From: Pedobacter nanyangensis
GTDB lineage: Bacteria; Bacteroidota; Bacteroidia; Sphingobacteriales; Sphingobacteriaceae
NCBI RefSeq assembly: GCF_003313505.1
Contig: NZ_QMHO01000006.1
Location: forward strand, 1-64,000
Length of the DNA: 64,000 nt
Reading direction: 5' to 3'
The position numbers and the translations under genes were made by a program. Every line of letters begins with the position of its first letter. Positions within the stretch are counted from its first letter, which is position 1. The notes beneath the pieces are model-generated. The model was given only the letters and a program-made list of their open reading frames with translations. It had not been told where the DNA came from and did not search any database. Shown here one piece after another: positions 61,571 through 64,000 of the stretch.

Positions 61571-62334
61571 TGCTTGTTACCGATGTAAAAAGTATTGAAT
61601 ACCAACACGACGTGCCGTTTGTGGTTTGGACATTTTGGGCGGGCAATGCCATGGAAGGCAACCGCATGTTAAGTTTCCAACTTTTACAACAGCACATTGG
61701 CGTACCTATTTTTTTGGTGGGCCCACAAAATTGGCATTTGCTGGAACTGCCCGCACACCCTTTCCACGAAGCCTTGCCCCTGCTTAGCGTAGTACACCAA
61801 TCAGATTATATCCGGATTTACCTGCTACACCATTATGGTGGCGCATGGCATGATATTAAGGCTACCGAAGTGAGTTTTGCTGCTTGCTGGGCGCAATTCA
61901 AAGATCCAGCAATTTACATGATTGGCAGGAAAGAAAGCAAGCATGGTGCAGCAAGGGTGCATGACCAAAATGGCCATTGGATGCCCGATTTTTACAAAGA
62001 CCTGGTTTCGGTAACGGCCTGGGTTGGCCGAGGTGGAACCCCACTTTCCAAAGAGCTGCTCCACAACTTACATTTGTTACTGGATGAAAACCTGGAACAG
62101 TTAAAAAAATATCCGGCCAAACATCCCAGGGAAAGAGCATTAAAAGGGAACAACTTTTTTAGCAGGAGCACAGAGCGAATAAAAAATCTTTTTACGGGCC
62201 GAAGCAGCAACTACCCCTTGCCATGGACCGTTTTCGGGAATCTTTTTCATCCCCTAAACCTAAAATACAAGGCGCATGTGAGCACCGATTTGCCTGTTAA
62301 CCGTGTAAAAAATGCTGGGGTTTACCATAGATAA
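61570..62334 (+). CDS. Capsular polysaccharide/GT32-type glycosyltransferase
   Basis: 254 residues. VVWTFWAGNAMEGNRMLSFQ at the start and the DxD-equivalent region YHYGGAWHDIKATEV-like (HHYGGAWHDIK), typical of DXD-sugar-binding GT32 and capsule proteins: the usual G-G-x-Y-x-D-x-D appears here as G-G-A-W-H-D-I-K, so the second Asp is replaced by Lys, which may alter metal binding. It ends in the glycosyltransferase cluster. Confidence 0.8.
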   Translation: MLVTDVKSIEYQHDVPFVVWTFWAGNAMEGNRMLSFQLLQQHIGVPIFLVGPQNWHLLELPAHPFHEALPLLSVVHQSDYIRIYLLHHYGGAWHDIKATEVSFAACWAQFKDPAIYMIGRKESKHGAARVHDQNGHWMPDFYKDLVSVTAWVGRGGTPLSKELLHNLHLLLDENLEQLKKYPAKHPRERALKGNNFFSRSTERIKNLFTGRSSNYPLPWTVFGNLFHPLNLKYKAHVSTDLPVNRVKNAGVYHR

Positions 62335-62355
62335 TCTACGGCCTACTAATTTATA

Positions 62356-62437
62356 CGTCATTGCGAGTTTACGAAGCAATCCTAAAGCTAGTTAGGTATT
62401 TATCGTTGTAAGATTGCTTCGTAAACTCGCAATGACG
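62356..62437. repeat. CGTCATTGCGAG palindrome near the glycosyltransferase cluster
   Basis: 82 bp, same ends as the three copies at 31228-32122, with the arm CGAGTTTACGAAGC. The differing inner arm is compensated on the other side, so the stem is kept. Confidence 0.9.
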
Positions 62438-62490
62438 TCATTTTCTTCACCAATGCAAAAAAAACTAAGCAACCAATCTTTTAAAACGGC

Positions 62491-62724
62491 CTAATCTTTC
62501 AGCAACCCAAAAAACCTCAACAACTTATTGTATCGTTTTGATTGGCGGCGTTGGAAACGCAGCGGGCCAGCTAAATAACGATATACAAAATCAGCGTGAT
62601 GGGTGTTGATATAATCAATTAGCCGCTGCTTTTTATGCTTATCCATGCCCTTTCTGCGTGAGTTTGGGCTAATGCAACAATAAACACCCACAATTAGCTT
62701 TAGGACTGCTCGGCTACTGGCCAA
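62491..62724 (-). pseudogene. Truncated duplicate of the downstream glycosyltransferase 3' end
   Basis: The C-terminal part from ISPNSRRKGMDKHKKQRLID to RFFGLLK is identical over about 60 residues to the gene at 63132-63932. The DNA of 62502-62688 matches 63145-63330 with very few changes. The N-terminal half of the frame is unrelated and lacks the GT-A core. It is a broken copy, not a functional gene. Confidence 0.85.
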
Positions 62725-62811
62725 GAGGGAAGCATTGCCGGGTTAAAAAAATACAAACCAACGGGATAATCGTTGAAATTGGGCTGAGCGGAAAGATTTT
62801 AGCGCTATCCG

Positions 62812-63066
62812 GTGCCCATTACGCCTAAAAAACTGATTTTACATACAACTTTCAAAAAATCCCGTACAGAGAATAAAAATTTCTATACAGAACTTTATAA
62901 AAGTTATATAGCATTTATAAAAGTTTGTACAGAAAATAAAAAATCTCATATAAGATTCGGAAAAATTTATATGGATTTTTTAAAAAGTCATACAGCGCTT
63001 CAAAAATCTTATATAAAACCTGAGAAATTTTATACGGAATTTCTAAAAAACGACGCTGAAGTTTAG
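62812..63066 (+). CDS. Possible small heptad-repeat protein spanning the 21-bp array
   Basis: 84 residues, with Lys/Tyr/Phe-rich heptads and no signal peptide. The period equals seven codons, so every unit stays in frame, and no stop occurs. However, a 21-bp array without a stop in one frame is nearly guaranteed to be open, so openness is weak evidence. The start codon sits before the array in ordinary sequence. Alternative: the array works as DNA (phased bends) and is not translated. Confidence 0.3.
   Translation: MPITPKKLILHTTFKKSRTENKNFYTELYKSYIAFIKVCTENKKSHIRFGKIYMDFLKSHTALQKSYIKPEKFYTEFLKNDAEV
62844..63053. repeat. Ten-unit, 21-bp periodic tandem repeat
   Basis: TATAC/TATA-type landmarks recur at 62844, 62865, 62886, 62907, 62928, 62949, 62970, 62991, 63012 and 63033, always 21 bp apart, although units are diverged. 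The unit resembles AAAAGTTNTATACAGNNTTTN. In frame (62812-63066, plus) it encodes heptads of the pattern T/I-x-x-x-K-x-Y (for example TELYKSY, TEFLKND). Coding or structural role is unclear. Confidence 0.85.
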
Positions 63067-63131
63067 GGCAGCAATAAACCTTTTGGCATGATTTAACCTC
63101 TTTTTTGGCTTTTCCATAATGAAAAATCCCG

Positions 63132-63932
63132 CTATTTACGCCGGTCTTTCAATAGCCCGAAAAACCTCAGCAACTTATTATATCGTTTTGATTGGCGGCG
63201 TTGGAAACGCAGCGGGCCAGCTAAATAACGATATACAAAATCAGCGTGATGGGTGTTGATATAATCAATTAGCCGCTGCTTTTTATGCTTATCCATGCCC
63301 TTTCTGCGTGAGTTTGGACTAATGCGATAATAAAATCCAGTAATGGGCAGCTGAACTACCTTTCCCCCATTTTTAAGCATGGCAATCCAAAACACCCAGT
63401 CTTCGCTTACCCAACGCAAATCTTCGGGGTAGCCACCACAAGCCTGCCAATCACTTTTGCGGTAAAGAGCACTCACAAAAATCATGTTGTCCTTGGCTAG
63501 GTTCTCTAGGCTAAAAGGCTTTAAATTCCATTTGCCTGTTTTGGCACCAAACTTTTCGGCTTGGCAATACACTACTTTTACGGTTGGATCTTGCTTAAAA
63601 GTAATAACGGCCCGGGCAATATAGTCCGGAGAAATAAGGTCATCGCCATCCAATGGCAAAATGAAAGTACCGCTGGCCTTGCTAATGGCATGGTTACGGG
63701 CAACCGAAGGACCGCTATTGGGTTGCTGGTAAATTTTGATGAGCGGATGTTGTTTAGCGAGCTGTTCAACTACCTGTACACTTTCATCGGTAGACCCATC
63801 ATCCACAATCATGATTTCGATGGGCAAATAAGTGGAGGCTAAAACCGAACGGATCGTTTCTTCAATCCATAAAGCTTGATTGTAACAGGGAATAATTACA
63901 CTAACGGTAAAATCTTCTTGCTTGGCCATCAT
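63132..63932 (-). CDS. Glycosyltransferase family 2 (parent of the fragment at 62491)
   Basis: 266 residues. Complete GT-A domain: SVIIPCYNQALWIEETIRSV, the DxD motif in LPLDGDDLISPD, and the acceptor region WVSEDWVFWIAML. The C-terminal basic tail RFQRRQSKRYNKLLRFFGLL was copied to 62491-62724. It is a cytosolic enzyme, probably adding a sugar to a surface glycan alongside the cluster at 59865-62334, though it faces it. No gene follows in the last 68 bases. Confidence 0.9.
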   Translation of the reverse strand: MMAKQEDFTVSVIIPCYNQALWIEETIRSVLASTYLPIEIMIVDDGSTDESVQVVEQLAKQHPLIKIYQQPNSGPSVARNHAISKASGTFILPLDGDDLISPDYIARAVITFKQDPTVKVVYCQAEKFGAKTGKWNLKPFSLENLAKDNMIFVSALYRKSDWQACGGYPEDLRWVSEDWVFWIAMLKNGGKVVQLPITGFYYRISPNSRRKGMDKHKKQRLIDYINTHHADFVYRYLAGPLRFQRRQSKRYNKLLRFFGLLKDRRK

Positions 63933-64000
63933 GGCTTAAAGATAAGCTTTACTTCATGTTTTGGAAAAAAATAAGCTCTACTAAGCCATGAAACTTGCTT

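Overview
This window looks like a chromosomal segment of a Bacteroidota bacterium, most probably a Sphingobacteriaceae member close to Pedobacter. The evidence is moderate GC, scarce Shine-Dalgarno sites, many Bacteroidota-type -7 boxes (TAnnTTTG, for example at 10533, 13546, 16891, 29815, 45867, 47117 and 48030), lineage-typical families (DUF2851, HYC_CC_PP, DUF3347, Rho with an Asn/Gln-rich insert, a twin-adaptor Cus operon) and dense intergenic palindromic repeats. No 16S or marker-gene comparison was possible, so the genus is an inference.

Layout. 0.4-2.2 kb: a secreted serine hydrolase and a PAS-LuxR regulator. 2.5-10.4 kb: a convergent two-arm locus that reads as an uncharacterised synthase-dependent exopolysaccharide system. 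One arm has a TPR/YaiO-type outer-membrane barrel and an unknown membrane-anchored periplasmic protein. The other has a receiver protein, a HEAT-repeat membrane protein, a processive GT2 synthase and an LtaS-type phosphotransferase. 10.6-17.7 kb: small accessory and stress genes (YCF48-like, DUF2147, two VOC and two DinB proteins, a GlxA-type AraC regulator, DUF2931). 17.7-27.1 kb: a copper/silver efflux locus (HYC_CC_PP, HMA, CusA split into two overlapping genes, TolC, two CusB adaptors, a small unknown gene, DUF3347) riddled with mobile-looking palindromes. 27.2-32.3 kb: an accessory, repeat-dense stretch with few genes.

29.8-40.9 kb: the Kdp potassium system. It has a sigma-54 activator (NtrC type), a 28-residue membrane peptide, KdpF, KdpA, KdpB, KdpC, a porin, a soluble KdpD sensor and a separate HAMP/PAS histidine kinase. 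A near-consensus -24/-12 sigma-54 promoter (32245-32260) precedes the operon, so the usual KdpE control appears to be replaced by enhancer-dependent control. 41.4-58.1 kb: core functions (tRNA-Leu, MBL hydrolase, LolA, FtsK, ankyrin protein, PspC, YceI, DUF2851, EamA, PyrF, Rho, PssA, Hpt, FolK, SppA). 58.2-62.3 kb: PolX followed by three tightly linked glycosyltransferase genes. 62.4-64 kb: a duplicated glycosyltransferase 3' end, a 21-bp periodic tandem repeat and the intact parent glycosyltransferase.

The strongest candidates for something undescribed are the HEAT/receiver/GT2/LtaS-like/YaiO locus, the sigma-54-rewired Kdp regulon with a dismantled KdpD, the two-gene CusA with a 4-bp overlap, and a PolX whose three polymerase aspartates are all replaced while its PHP nuclease motifs are kept.
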